The notes beneath the pieces were generated by a model. It was not told where the DNA came from. It worked only from the letters and a program-made list of their open reading frames with translations, and ran no database searches. DNA of 64,000 nucleotides from Vanessa cardui (lineage: Eukaryota > Arthropoda > Insecta > Lepidoptera > Nymphalidae). The first letter of the stretch is position 1; each line of letters opens with the position of its first letter. Of the stretch, positions 48,093 through 58,972 are shown in pieces. The stretch covers positions 12,663,001 to 12,727,000 of the forward strand of contig NC_061134.1 in NCBI RefSeq assembly GCF_905220365.1, written 5' to 3'. Made by a program: the position numbers and the translations under genes.

Positions 48093-48094
48093 AA

Positions 48095-48352
48095 GCGACC
48101 TACCAATTGGGCCACCTGATGGTAAGTGATCAAATAAAGACATTAGCGATGTAAAAAAAATTGACTATTCCATACATTTCCTCCTCCTTGGAATTTTATG
48201 GATCGGATTTTAAGTCAATTGTGCCTGTAATTATAATGGACACTCACTCACTCTACAAACCAGAACGCAACAATACAAAGTATTCCAGCAGCAATAGAAC
48301 ATATGATGGTAGGAGAACATCTGACACCATCAGGCGGGCTTGCAAGTCTCAC
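48095..48352 (-). repeat. Degenerate SINE-like S2, inverted
   Basis: GGGCCACCTGATGGTAAGTG, then GTGCCTGTAATTATAATGG, AACCAGAACGCAACAATAC and CATCAGGCGGGCTTGCAAGT. The plus-strand frame at 48161-48391 is repeat-derived. Confidence 0.7.
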
Positions 48353-48399
48353 CAGCCAGAACTTAACCAATATCAAAGCAATCATTGGTAATGGGACAT

Positions 48400-49284
48400 G
48401 TTTTAGCCACGTTGAATAATTTTATACTGAACAAGACTTAAAACATTCTGTTTGAATAAGATTACATAAATATTGATATACCTATTTTTTCACAGATTTG
48501 CGTTGCACTTTACAAATTTAACATCAGCAAATATTATCAACTCTATGCTGAACGAGATAAAGTTTAAAATAATTCATCTCGTCTCCACTTTTGGCGATCT
48601 TTATGTCTCCCGCTTAAAGTGAGAACCGTAAAATCCGAACAAGAATCAAATACACACATCAAAATAATGTTACCCCCGCAACTCTGTCCCGAATTTTGCC
48701 GCTTAGCGACGCTTTAGCGCTCCGAACTTTCAAACTGTAGGCCTTAAGGATGATTAATGTGTTTTTAATGGCATATTGTTTAAAGCAATTCAGGGCGTCT
48801 TTTATTAATGTACAGAGGTATGAGATAGCGAACGAGATATAAGCACTTTGAATATTGCCTCTGTAGCTGAATATTCTGTTCGTAATTAAAGTATTTTTGA
48901 CGTCAATATGTTTAGAACATCGCGCTGGAGTAACTCTTCAGATATTCTACCAAAAATGTTTATCTGAAGTGTTAGTAAATTTAGGTCACAAGCAATCAAA
49001 CACAAAATCTTTGCCCTAATACTGAATGGGATCTTATAGTTTTTCCTGCATAATTTTAAAATATCCATGGACGAGATCCAAGCCATGTGTGTCAAATTTC
49101 GTGCGTAATACTTACTTACGTAGGTCAAGTAACACAAGTCGGTAAGAACAACAACAAGAAAAGAAAACAGATCGAAGATTTAATTCAACAACGAGGAATG
49201 TCAATAGCCAAATCTTTACACCGCACTTAAAAATTAGTCCTTAATGCATCTGTCGCGTCAAGTTAATTCAGAGAACTCAAATTT
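48400..49284. other. No gene recognised
   Basis: A GC-richer patch at 48575-48740 (CGCTTAGCGACGCTTTAGCG at 48700) lacks a supportable exon. Confidence 0.4.
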
Positions 49285-49285
49285 G

Positions 49286-49395
49286 GTGGTAAGGCTTATT
49301 CCAAACAATACTTAATATTGTTCTGTTCCGATTTAAAAGTGATTAACTATGACGCGATTTGCTATGGATAGTTAATATTCTTTAGTCCAGCATTA
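49286..49395 (+). repeat. Very degenerate SINE-like S2
   Basis: TTTGGTGGTAAGGCTTATTC then AATATTGTTCTGTTCCGATT follows the order of the S2 5' half. Confidence 0.45.
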
Positions 49396-49420
49396 TGATA
49401 ATAATACAGTAAACAATACG

Positions 49421-49665
49421 GTAACAGCCTGTAAATTTCACACTGCTTTGTTTAGGTCTCCTCTCCCACTGATCAGAAAGTCAGGAACATATTTCACCAC
49501 GCCGCTGTTCCAATGCAGGTTGGTGGAATTCACATGTCTTTTAAATCAGACACATACAGGTTTCCTCACGATGTTTTTCACCACCGAGCACGAGATTAAT
49601 TGTAAACAAAAATTTATCATATGAATTTTCAATGGTGCTTGCTTGGGCTTGAATCTCAACTGATA
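49421..49665 (-). repeat. SINE S1, head truncated
   Basis: GTAACAGCCTGTAAATTTCA to GCTTGCTTGGGCTTGAATC. The box A end is lost. Confidence 0.83.
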
Positions 49666-50027
49666 ATAATATTAAAACTCGAACGGAGTCGTCTTTATTA
49701 GTTTAGTATTTTCTTAATAGAATAAACCAAACTAAACATCACATCCATTATTGAGGAGCGCTAAGTGATCTCGCTTAAATAACAATAGTATCTGTAATAT
49801 TCTTATAATGTATTTTTAAATGAAGTAAAGAATTTATGAAAGGTACACCGTCATGGGAGTTAGGAGGAAATTAAACGACTTGTTCGCTTCAGGGCGGGAT
49901 TTTTGTTCGTTTAGAACTAAAGGGAAATAAGAAATATTAAAAGCTAAATATTTGAGTTGGTAAGTTAATAAATTTGAAATCTTAAAATTGATAATTATAT
50001 ATTTGATTAGGGAAAATCTTACAATAT

Positions 50028-50190
50028 ATATGAAACTAGTACCCGCGGCTTCGTTAGCCTATGTTATTTCATGGAGTTCAAGTTTGCTTCATACCAAAAT
50101 TTCATCAAATTAGGTTCAGCGGTTTGGTCGTGAAAGACCAACAGACAGACAGACAGAGTTTCTTTTACATTTATAACATTGATTTAGATA
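50028..50190 (+). repeat. RTE-like R2 tail
   Basis: AACTAGTACCCGCGGCTTCG, TACCAAAATTTCATCAAATT, AGGTTCAGCGGTTTGGTCGT, then CAACAGACAGACAGACAGAG. Confidence 0.78.
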
Positions 50191-50395
50191 CTATAATTCT
50201 AACTCCACAGAATTTAAACCATACAACTTTTTGAGTCTGTATTTCTGTGCTGTTGCGCTCTGTTACATATGCTATATAATGACATACCTGATAACATATA
50301 TCTACTTTTACATATATAATAACATTCAATACACATTAACTTACTTTGATTAATTTTCTAATTTCCTTTTTTTGATTAATTGATAAATAACGGAT

Positions 50396-50622
50396 AGACA
50401 AATAAGCTGATGATAAGTCACCACTAACCACCAGTCACCACTAATGGTGATCACAGATATACATTGACGCCGTAATAATATAAACTATACTCATTGCTTC
50501 CTTCTTTACCTGGAGCAGTGAAATTAGCGGCCTCAGTTTTCAAACTGGAATCCAACAATGCTAAGTATTGCTTGGAGTAATCATACCATCTCAGGAGGTG
50601 GGCTTACAAGCCCAAGCACATA
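50396..50622 (-). repeat. Degenerate SINE-like S2, inverted
   Basis: AGCTGATGATAAGTCACCAC (with a small internal ACCACCAGTCACCACTAA duplication), CTGGAATCCAACAATGCTAA and GTGGGCTTACAAGCCC. Confidence 0.6.
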
Positions 50623-50989
50623 TTATTTGTGGTATAAGATTAAGCAATATTATTTATAAAAATTAAACAATACAATAAAAGGAACTCTCAGTAAACTGAC
50701 ACTAAAAATATTTGTAATATTTAGTATCATTGTTCTGTGAATCCAAATCAATATCATAATAACATACTAATTCAAGTATTCTTTAATATGAGTTATTGAA
50801 ACGTCATTTAAAGGATTATGTTAAAGGTACTCGATGCTCCAGTTCATTATTAACTTTATTAATTAATTATTATTATTTGATTTCATACATAACGTAATCA
50901 TAGATTCGATGCGGATTGTTGTTCAGAGCACTTTAAACCAACTAGCATGTGCAATAAATTTATTGAAAAGTTGCGTTCAAAAAGTGAAT

Positions 50990-51295
50990 CAGGCGAGATC
51001 GCCCAGTGATTAGGACGCATACATCTTAACCGATGATTACGGGTAAAAAACATACAAATACTACTGAATATCCATGTGCTTAATTTGTGTTTATAAAATT
51101 CATCTCGTTCTCAGCGGTGATGGAAAATATGGTTAGGAAACCTGCATGTGTCTCATTTCATAGAAATTCTGCCACATGTGTATTCCACCAGCCCGCATTG
51201 GAACATCGTGGTGGAATATGTTCCATACCTTATCCTTAAAGGGAGAATAGGCCTAAGCCCGGCAGTGAGAAATTTACAGGCTGTTGTTGTTTGTT
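50990..51295 (+). repeat. Near full-length SINE S1
   Basis: AGGCGAGATCGCCCAGTGAT (box A region) to AATTTACAGGCTGTTGTTGT. Box B is damaged (GGGTAAAAAACATA). Both open frames across it are SINE-derived. Confidence 0.88.
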
Positions 51296-51299
51296 TAAA

Positions 51300-51712
51300 A
51301 TGTTGGAAATCAAATTGGATTTTTCTCACAACAAACAAGTTTCAACTAATAAAAATGGAATATTATAAAACGAATTGAATACGAAAATAAATATAAAATT
51401 TCAACATTGAAATATGTCATAATTATTAAAAACATTTGCCTCTCAAATATCACATACGAAGGCTTTCACGCTGTGCACGTGAAACGCTCGAATCGTTTAG
51501 TGAAAAGAATAAAACGACGTTTCAGAACGTATTGTACAAGTGGAAATGACAAATAAACTTTAATTTAGTTTTTAACGTCGCATTTTAAATTGAAACTCTT
51601 CAAAATATATCACTTTAAACGTTCCAATTAAGATTAATAATGTTTTGTTGATGATATCTACTGAATGATAAATAATTGGTAAATCATTTTGAAAGATTAT
51701 TTCTTTAAGTAC
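51300..51712. other. AT-rich DNA, no gene recognised
   Basis: No exon or repeat recognised. Confidence 0.45.
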
Positions 51713-51714
51713 AG

Positions 51715-51982
51715 GTTAATGGACGAGCATATAGGCCACCTGATGGTAAGTGGTCACCACGGCCTATATAAAATGGCGTTGTAAGAAATATTAGCCTCTT
51801 CGTACATCACCAATATGCCACCAACCTTGGGAATTAGGATGTTATGTCCCTTATGCCTGTGACACTTGCTCACCCTTCAAACCGGAACACAATAGTACTA
51901 AGTACTGTTATTTTGCAATAGAATATCTGATGATTGGGTGGTACCTTACCAAGCGGACTTGACAAAGCCCTACTAACAAGAA
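51715..51982 (-). repeat. SINE-like S2, inverted
   Basis: ATGGACGAGCATATAGGCCA to AAAGCCCTACTAACAAG. Confidence 0.82.
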
Positions 51983-52134
51983 AGCTTAAAATAATATAAC
52001 CTTTTTTATCTCATATTTTATGTCTTATTACTGGCTCAAACCGGTTTTAAACAATAATAAGCTGGTTAGTTCGTTAAACTGGTTAGTTCAAAGTCTTATC
52101 GCCAAGTACACAAATTGACATAGAATCCGTACAG

Positions 52135-52350
52135 CATAATATTGGTTTCACGTAAGCCACTCTGAGGTCCCGGATTCGATTCCCGGCCGAGTCAATGTAT
52201 ATTATCAATAGTTTTCTATGTTGTCTTGGGTCTGAGAGTTTGTGGTACCGTCGTTACTTCTTATTTTCCATAACACAAGAGCTTTAGCTACTTACATTGG
52301 GACCAGAGTAATGTATGTGATGTTGTCTCATATTTTATGATTTATTTATA
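52135..52350 (+). repeat. tRNA-derived SINE (family S3)
   Basis: Strong box B in CCCGGATTCGATTCCCGGCC. Then TTTTCTATGTTGTCTTGGGT, TTTGTGGTACCGTCGTTACT and GAGTAATGTATGTGATGTTG. The 5' part upstream of GTAAGCCACTCTGAGG is poorly conserved. Confidence 0.8.
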
Positions 52351-54440
52351 TTTAAAATCAATAATAATCACCAGTAAAAAAATAAGACAAATCAAACGTA
52401 ACCGCAATCAATTAAAACCGACACTCCGGTCAGAAAAAAAAAATAAAACATTTTTTACTCAGTCACGCAAACCAGAATAAAATGAAATTATTTTCATGAA
52501 TTCATGAATCCGAATGCGCGGGAAGCCGCTACGTGATGTATGCGATGAAACAAGCGTCGTGTCTTGTATAGAATTGTAATGTATAAACGTAGCGACCGCC
52601 ATTGTTCGTTAATAGTTATAATAATATACTATACTGGCAGACGTTTGAAACGTCTTTTGTATAGTATACAATATACATCTCAAGTAAAAAAATCCAGAAT
52701 TTGTTCAAAATTTAATAAATAAACAGTAGTAATTTAGAGGTAGGATTATGTGAAAAGCGAAATTAGTAAAGGAATTTTATTTTGTTTTAATTAACTTCCA
52801 AAAACTTCCCGAGGAAAGCAAAAATATAGACGCAATTTTATAAGGTCAACTCATACCGCCAAGCAATGAGACAAGCTATGAGATTTGACAAGCATTTCTC
52901 TAGTAATTTGGTGAGAGAACATTTATATGTCGTGTGAAATACTGCCATAAGCTAGCATAGAATCTTCTTGGTGAAATGAGCAAAAAAAATATCACCTCTA
53001 CAGTAAAGTCAATACCTAGCCCCGCAGTAACATTTACAGGAAGTGAATTAATTTTACTTTACGCAATATTTATTTACTTTTATTTTGTATATTGAAATCA
53101 ATACTTTTGTAATTTTAAGTATGTTTGTGTTCTTTAAATTAATCCACATTGTTAATAATAGTACACTATTATTAATAATGTGGACAATAATAGTACTAGG
53201 ATAGGATTGATTAAGATTACAATTACATGGAATGAGCACACTACTTCATACACATTATTACATAGCTACATATTGTTTAACATAATATTAATTTGTAAAT
53301 AGATACAAATGTACATACCTACCGCTTCATTTATAGTAAATTTGGATAATAAAAGAAAATACTTCATCAATTTTTTTTGGAAATTAAAAGAAAGAACGAG
53401 TAAGCCAGTATAATTAAAGACGCAAGGACTGAACCCGTACAAATTTAACGCGCACATTTTGGTATCCTTATAAAAATGACGCATATCTCGAGTTCCTGTG
53501 TTCAAAATTGTACCATTAAAAGTTTGGAATGTGTCCATCCAAAATCTATTTTGATGTGAGGCATGTTAAGTTCGCAAGATATTCTACCGCACGTAAAGCG
53601 TTTGATCTTTTGCCTGATGTAGGCTGTCAGGCCGAATTACCGCCCTGTCGAGTTATGAAAGAGGAAGAATATAAAGTGCTCTGTGTTGTATGTGTTAGAA
53701 GGTATGCTCTTAAAGTACAAATATTCTTAAGTATACAGCTAGTTCCTTGAGATTAACCACTATTATCGAAAGAAGACAAGCCTCTTATTTCCTAGTAGCC
53801 AATATAACTACTAAAACTAGACGATAATACTTCTAAAAAGAATCATAAATAAAAAAAAATTGCGCCCCATATCGGTCCATTTATCATTGAACAAGATATA
53901 ATTAAAATGATTATTTAAAAGGATCTTTTGTAAATTGCTTGATTTCCAAATAAAAATTTGGTCTATATTTCACGTTATTGTGTAAAATAAGCCAGTTTGT
54001 GACATCAAAAAGCGTTGCAATTGTTAACTTCACGATAACGTATCTAAGCGTCGTGTGACACGAACGACAAGACAAGTCATTTCAACTTAAATGTGACATA
54101 AATAACAATGGCATTCGTCCTTATAGTTAACGTTCCTTTAAAGTTAAGCTGTGCTGCGTAGTTTAGTGTTTAAAATTTTACATTTCAATAATAATATTTT
54201 GTGTCTGTCTTATAAGATTTGCTAAGAAGAATTTACATTATTCCAAAAAGTAATTAAAAGCATTTGTCAGATCATTGATTTAAAGCAAGAATCACACCAA
54301 CATATTTGAATATGGGATATACCCAAAAAATGTAGTTGACAAATTTCATTATTAAAATGTAAATTGCTTTCATCAAACTAGTTGTGTCCAAGACTCGTCG
54401 ATCGTTAATAAAAAAAATTTCATTGCACCCTAAGTTACTT
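52351..54440. other. No gene recognised
   Basis: Contains an AT-rich imperfect hairpin (53144-53160 / 53167-53183, 16 of 17 pairs). Frames at 53054-53239, 53266-53538 and 53529-53750 have no motif that I recognise. Confidence 0.45.
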
Positions 54441-54442
54441 CT

Positions 54443-54540
54443 TATTGTATCAGTTTTCGGCCAGTAGAAGTCCCGTCACCATTGGTCCAGCCAGAGATTT
54501 GCCGAAATAAACAGACACATACACATACATACACATATCG
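54443..54540 (+). repeat. Worn RTE-like tail
   Basis: CACCATTGGTCCAGCCAGAG then ATTTGCCGAAATAAACAGAC parallels GGTCCAGCCGTTTTAGAGAT and TTTGCCGCAACAAACAGAC at 55943-55980. Confidence 0.55.
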
Positions 54541-54885
54541 AAAAAAAAATACTTACTAAAACACCCACTCTAATTTATTTTGTGTATAGTTGATACATTT
54601 AGCGTTGATTTGTCTCAATAAAGACCAAAATATAATTCATACCAAATGAGTATCTACCCAATAAAGGCACAAAATACAAACTAAATAAAGACGCGTGGTG
54701 CCCACACCATCAAAACTTTGGCAATTATATGAGACATCATTTATACCCACAATATATTTTCAACAGTCAGAACAAAGCATTTGTGTAGATATTTAAAAAA
54801 GTTTAACTGGCACAGCAACGCAGCATACTGTTACTAAACACCATCGGAAAAATGGGAAAATAACTGGTGATCATGTTATACCATC

Positions 54886-55030
54886 GTTGAAAAACCTGCC
54901 TGTGTCTAATTCCATAGAAATCCTGCCACATGTGTATTCCACCAATACGCATTGGAACAGCGTGCTGGAATATGTTCCAAACCTCCCCGAAAAGGGAAGA
55001 GGCCTTGGTGGAAAATTTACATGCTGTTTA
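54886..55030 (+). repeat. SINE S1, 5'-truncated
   Basis: AACCTGCCTGTGTCTAATTC to AAATTTACATGCTGTTTA. Only the 3' half. The two overlapping open frames here are SINE-derived. Confidence 0.85.
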
Positions 55031-55129
55031 TTTTTTTTATTTATTTATGTTATACCTGCAGAGCTAATAAAAATACTTTGCTCTATTTGCTATACATAGA
55101 ATATTCCATTCCGTCACTGGGTATTAAAA

Positions 55130-55197
55130 AAAACTTATCTAAAGCCTAACACGGTTCGAACGAACCGCGTCAACTCGTTAAAAGTTAAAAGTTGGCA
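55130..55197 (+). repeat. Unnamed dispersed repeat, copy A
   Basis: CTTATCTAAAGCCTAACACG, then AAGTTGGCAGTATCGCGTAT; paired with copy B at 58590-58660. Confidence 0.65.
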
Positions 55198-55284
55198 GTA
55201 TCGCGTATTATTAATACTTGAGTTACTTTTATATTGGATATATTATGATACAAGAAAAGAGGATTCACCGTTTTACCCGTGTTA

Positions 55285-55765
55285 CATTTTTTATTGAATT
55301 TATTTTTATTTTATTTGGGAAACAAACAGTAACATAATACACAAATATAAGATTGAAAAAGATAATACAGATACCAATCAAGTTTCCACTTACAAATAAT
55401 ACAGAATTAGAGCAATTTGAATACAATGATATGAATTTAATTAAATATATTAATTACTAATCTAACCTAATATAAAATCTGAAGGGAAAAGCATTTAATT
55501 AAAATAAAATAATGTTAACAATAATACATCAAATTACATCCTCTTTAAAAGTAACTCTAATTACGATTATCTAAAACATTTTTAATTAATTTTTTAAAAT
55601 AATTTAGTGAGGTTACAAATAAGTCAACACTAGAAAAGTATTTGTTATAGTTCCTACAATATCGGAATATAAAACTGTTTTGTGTTGTATCTATTAAACT
55701 ATTAGAAAACCAAATAACAATGACGAAAATAAAACGATTTAATCGGTTGGGTTTTAAGAACTACT
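55285..55765 (-). mobile_element. Degraded LINE 3' end with possible ORF2 C-terminus
   Basis: On the minus strand an uninterrupted reading ends at TAG near 55563: SNSLIDTTQNSFIF, then RYCRNYNKYFSSVDLF and SLNYFKKLIKNVL. The order, Asn-x-Phe then Asp-Leu-Phe then Ser-Leu-xx-Phe-Lys, resembles the extreme C-terminus of insect LINE ORF2 proteins. A 3' UTR-like AT-rich stretch and an A-rich end (inverted TTTTTATTGAATTTATTTTT) follow. No RT core is present. The family call is from pattern memory only. Confidence 0.42.
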
Positions 55766-55861
55766 ACTATTAACATACAGACTATATATTTATTAACAAA
55801 AAAATATTCTTATTCTAATTTACATACTATTCAACATTTATTAACTACTTGAATTTTATAG

Positions 55862-55995
55862 GACTAGCTGTGCCCGTGACTTCGTGTAGCCTAATTAATA
55901 TACCTTACATTAGATTTCTACCCATTAAAGTCCGTTCAAAATCGGTCCAGCCGTTTTAGAGATTTGCCGCAACAAACAGACAGAAAGACAAAAAT
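55862..55995 (+). repeat. RTE-like tail
   Basis: GGACTAGCTGTGCCCGTGAC, then AAAATCGGTCCAGCCGTTTT and ACAAACAGACAGAAAGAC. Confidence 0.65.
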
Positions 55996-56124
55996 AGAAG
56001 AAATGTTATTTTGATGTACGTATCGTATGTACAATATATTTAGTAAAAAGCTATTATTTTAATATCACAAACAGACACTTCAATTTTATTATATGTATAG
56101 TTAATGTTTTAAGACTAGATGAAT

Positions 56125-56310
56125 TACACCGTGGTCCAGCCCTGACACTCAGGGCTTAAGAGGTAGGCCGAGACCCTGGGGCATCCGATATTTGATATCG
56201 ACGCATTCCCGCAGCCTGTTCGATCAGACACCCATAGCAGCATATTAGCGGGTAAGAATAACTCGGTTCACTCCGAATGAGCTTTCCATGTGGAAACGTG
56301 ACGAAAGTTT
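56125..56310. other. GC-richer block of unknown origin
   Basis: GTGGTCCAGCCCTGACACTC to CGAATGAGCTTTCCATGTGG. Stands out from AT-rich surroundings. No frame is convincing; possibly part of an unrecognised repeat. Confidence 0.35.
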
Positions 56311-56756
56311 ACATCATTTATATACTTGAGTTAAGACTTGTAAGTGAATTTTAAATGATTTATAATAAAACTATTGAGTTAGTTTTCGTGTACCACTAGT
56401 AGGCTATACAATAAAGTATACTAAAATAAACTCTGCATATACCATAGTGCATTGATTAAATTAGTGCTTGTTTCTAAAAAGCAGTTTTATATAACAGCAG
56501 TTCTAAAGTGAAGTAGTGTCAGGCTCAAATTAATGGCCACAAAAGTTATTATAAAAAAATTCTGCAAACATGAACAAAAATAAACTGAAACTAAATGTTC
56601 AGAGCATTACAATACACTACAAAGTGATTTACGGGATATTGCAACTTTTTCTGCAACACACTGCTAGCTACATCTGCGAGTACCTTCGTTCCTACTTTCT
56701 AGTCAGTTTTAATTTATTTTTTATTTTTATTTGTGTAAATAATTTATTCTTTTAAT

Positions 56757-56915
56757 AGTAACAGCCTATAAATTTCCCACTGCTGGGATAAGGCCTCCTC
56801 TTACATAAAGGAGAGGGTTTAGAACATATTCCACCGCTCTGTTCCAATGCGGGTTGGTGGAATACACTTGTGGCAGAATTTCTATGAAATTAGCCACATA
56901 ACCTCACGATGTTTT
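56757..56915 (-). repeat. SINE S1, head missing
   Basis: GTAACAGCCTATAAATTTCC to CATAACCTCACGATGTTTT. Confidence 0.85.
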
Positions 56916-57304
56916 GAGACAATTCAACATGTCACAAAAATCACGCTGTTGTGGGTTTTTGGACAGTTTTTGGACAAACACCCAATTAGGTAAAAATGTG
57001 TGTGACGGTTTGTATGATATCGGTAATATTTTATGAATTCGCACGGGTAAAGCCGCAAGTTCAACTAGTATTGTATAAGCTAACAAACAACAAATAAAAG
57101 AGGCCAAGAAGTTTTCTTGGCATTATATCTGACAAGTAAATATAAAAAACATTACCGACCGTAGTGACTATTTAAACAATGAAATAATATGTTTTTAACC
57201 AGTGGTAATTCAAGCGTTTGTAAAGTGCGAGTGACGGAGACATTAGTTCAATTAGGATAGGGATGTGACTTAGAAACTATAGAAAACATCGATATATTAA
57301 TCTA

Positions 57305-57490
57305 CAATTAATATTATAAATGTGAAAGTAACTGTCTGTCTGTCTGTTGCTCTTTCACGACCGAACCGCTGAACAGAATTTCATGAAATTTGGAATGAAG
57401 CAAACTTGAACTCAAGGAAAGGACATAGGATATTTTGTGCCTAACACATGCCAACTAACACTAACTACAGTGCGAGCGAAGTACTAATAT
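57305..57490 (-). repeat. RTE-like R2 tail, inverted
   Basis: TTAATATTATAAATGTGAAA, GTCTGTCTGTCTGTTGCTCT, then CTGAACAGAATTTCATGAAA. Confidence 0.75.
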
Positions 57491-58589
57491 TTATAAATAA
57501 ATCTTTTTAAATAAAATTATGTGAGTTTATTTACTGAAAAATATAAAACACGTACAACTAATTGTAGTATTTATAATTATTTATGTTTTGTGTGCCTTTA
57601 TATTTTATTTACCAAATAAAATTTTTCTTCTTGTATATTTTTAATTTCATGTGTTTACAACGAAAATCGTTGTACAAATAAATCCAATTGGGTTTTTGTT
57701 ATATCGTTTTTAATACATTAGAGCAAAAAAGTAAATGGTAAATACATTTAGTATATAAGACAATAGTCTTTTAAAATTGTATACATTATTAAATATATTA
57801 ATATATCCTATTTCAAAATACAACAGATTTTTCAATTCATACTACTTTTTTCTGCTAGTTTAAACACCGATATTTAAATTCAAAAATGACATCAAATCGT
57901 AACATCAGACTATTTAAAAAATATATATATATATACACTAATATTACACAGCGTTAAAACTAATTGAAATCACTATTAACTTAGATGCTGATCGGGATAA
58001 AATAAAACAGCCCAGTTCAGGGACTCTGGATTGTAAAGTGCCAGTGACAGCGGCATTAGGGGAATTACGATAGTGAGGCGCCGTTATCGATACTTTAAAC
58101 GTAAATATAGTGGAATAAATGTATTAATTATTTTTTTAATTTTTAATAGTATCTGTATAAATTTTTTTTTATTATTTTTACTGTTAATTAAGCTGCCAAA
58201 GTTGGTAATTTTAAATTATACGTTTGTTTTTGAATGGATTTTGATTCCAATATATAAATTAAAACCACCATACAGCTAACATTATATATTAATACATAAT
58301 GCACTACATTATTTTTCAGTTTGATTTAAGAATTACGGTTTTGTATGGATTTATGTTTTTATATGTTCTTTAAGATAAAATCGAATTTTACAAACAGATT
58401 TAGTATTGGAGTTAATTCTAATAAACATACTATGCACATATATGACAAGGATTTATTTTGGTGGTCATCAAAATTAATCTGTAACTAGTATCTTAATGTT
58501 ATGCCATCAAAACTTGATACCTACTGACAAAAAATAACAACTTTGTCACAATACAGACGACGCCACAGGCGTTTATAGGTTACTCAATA
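57491..58589. other. AT-rich DNA, no gene recognised
   Basis: An (AT)n run lies near 57921-57935. The plus frame at 58073-58279 is Ile/Phe/Leu-rich low-complexity translation and not a supportable gene. Confidence 0.45.
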
Positions 58590-58662
58590 AACTTATCTAA
58601 AACCTAACACGATTCAAAGTTACCGTGTTATCTCGCTAAGTTGGCATTATCGCGTATTGCTA
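58590..58662 (+). repeat. Unnamed dispersed repeat, copy B
   Basis: ACTTATCTAAAACCTAACAC, then AAGTTGGCATTATCGCGTAT; same order as copy A at 55130. Confidence 0.65.
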
Positions 58663-58933
58663 CTTGAAGTTTCAAACTTCAGCGCTTCGAGTTTGAAACG
58701 TTATGAAACTTTCCGTTTTCCGATCAAAACTTATTTATGTAATATCTTTGTCAGTATGTTATACGCAAATAATGAATTTTAATTGCCAATATGTTATATG
58801 TTAAGGCTAAATACTATACAATAATAAATGATCAATTATGGTATGAAGTACTATATAAAACATTTATATTAAGGTTTAATGAATTAAACGCATTAAATAA
58901 TCAGAAGTCTAGCGTGGTATACACTAGGTCGGT

Positions 58934-58972
58934 AACAGTACTGTCAGTACAGTGAGGCAGTACAGTACTGTT
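58934..58972. repeat. 10-bp perfect inverted repeat
   Basis: AACAGTACTG (58934-58943) and CAGTACTGTT (58963-58972) with a 19-nt spacer that itself contains CAGTAC twice. Confidence 0.75.

Noticed and set aside
53529..53750. 73-codon Cys-containing plus frame
   Set aside because: Cysteines show no zinc-binding spacing and no family is recognised.
58073..58279. Hydrophobic plus frame that looks like a membrane protein
   Set aside because: Translation of T-rich sequence; no supporting signal.
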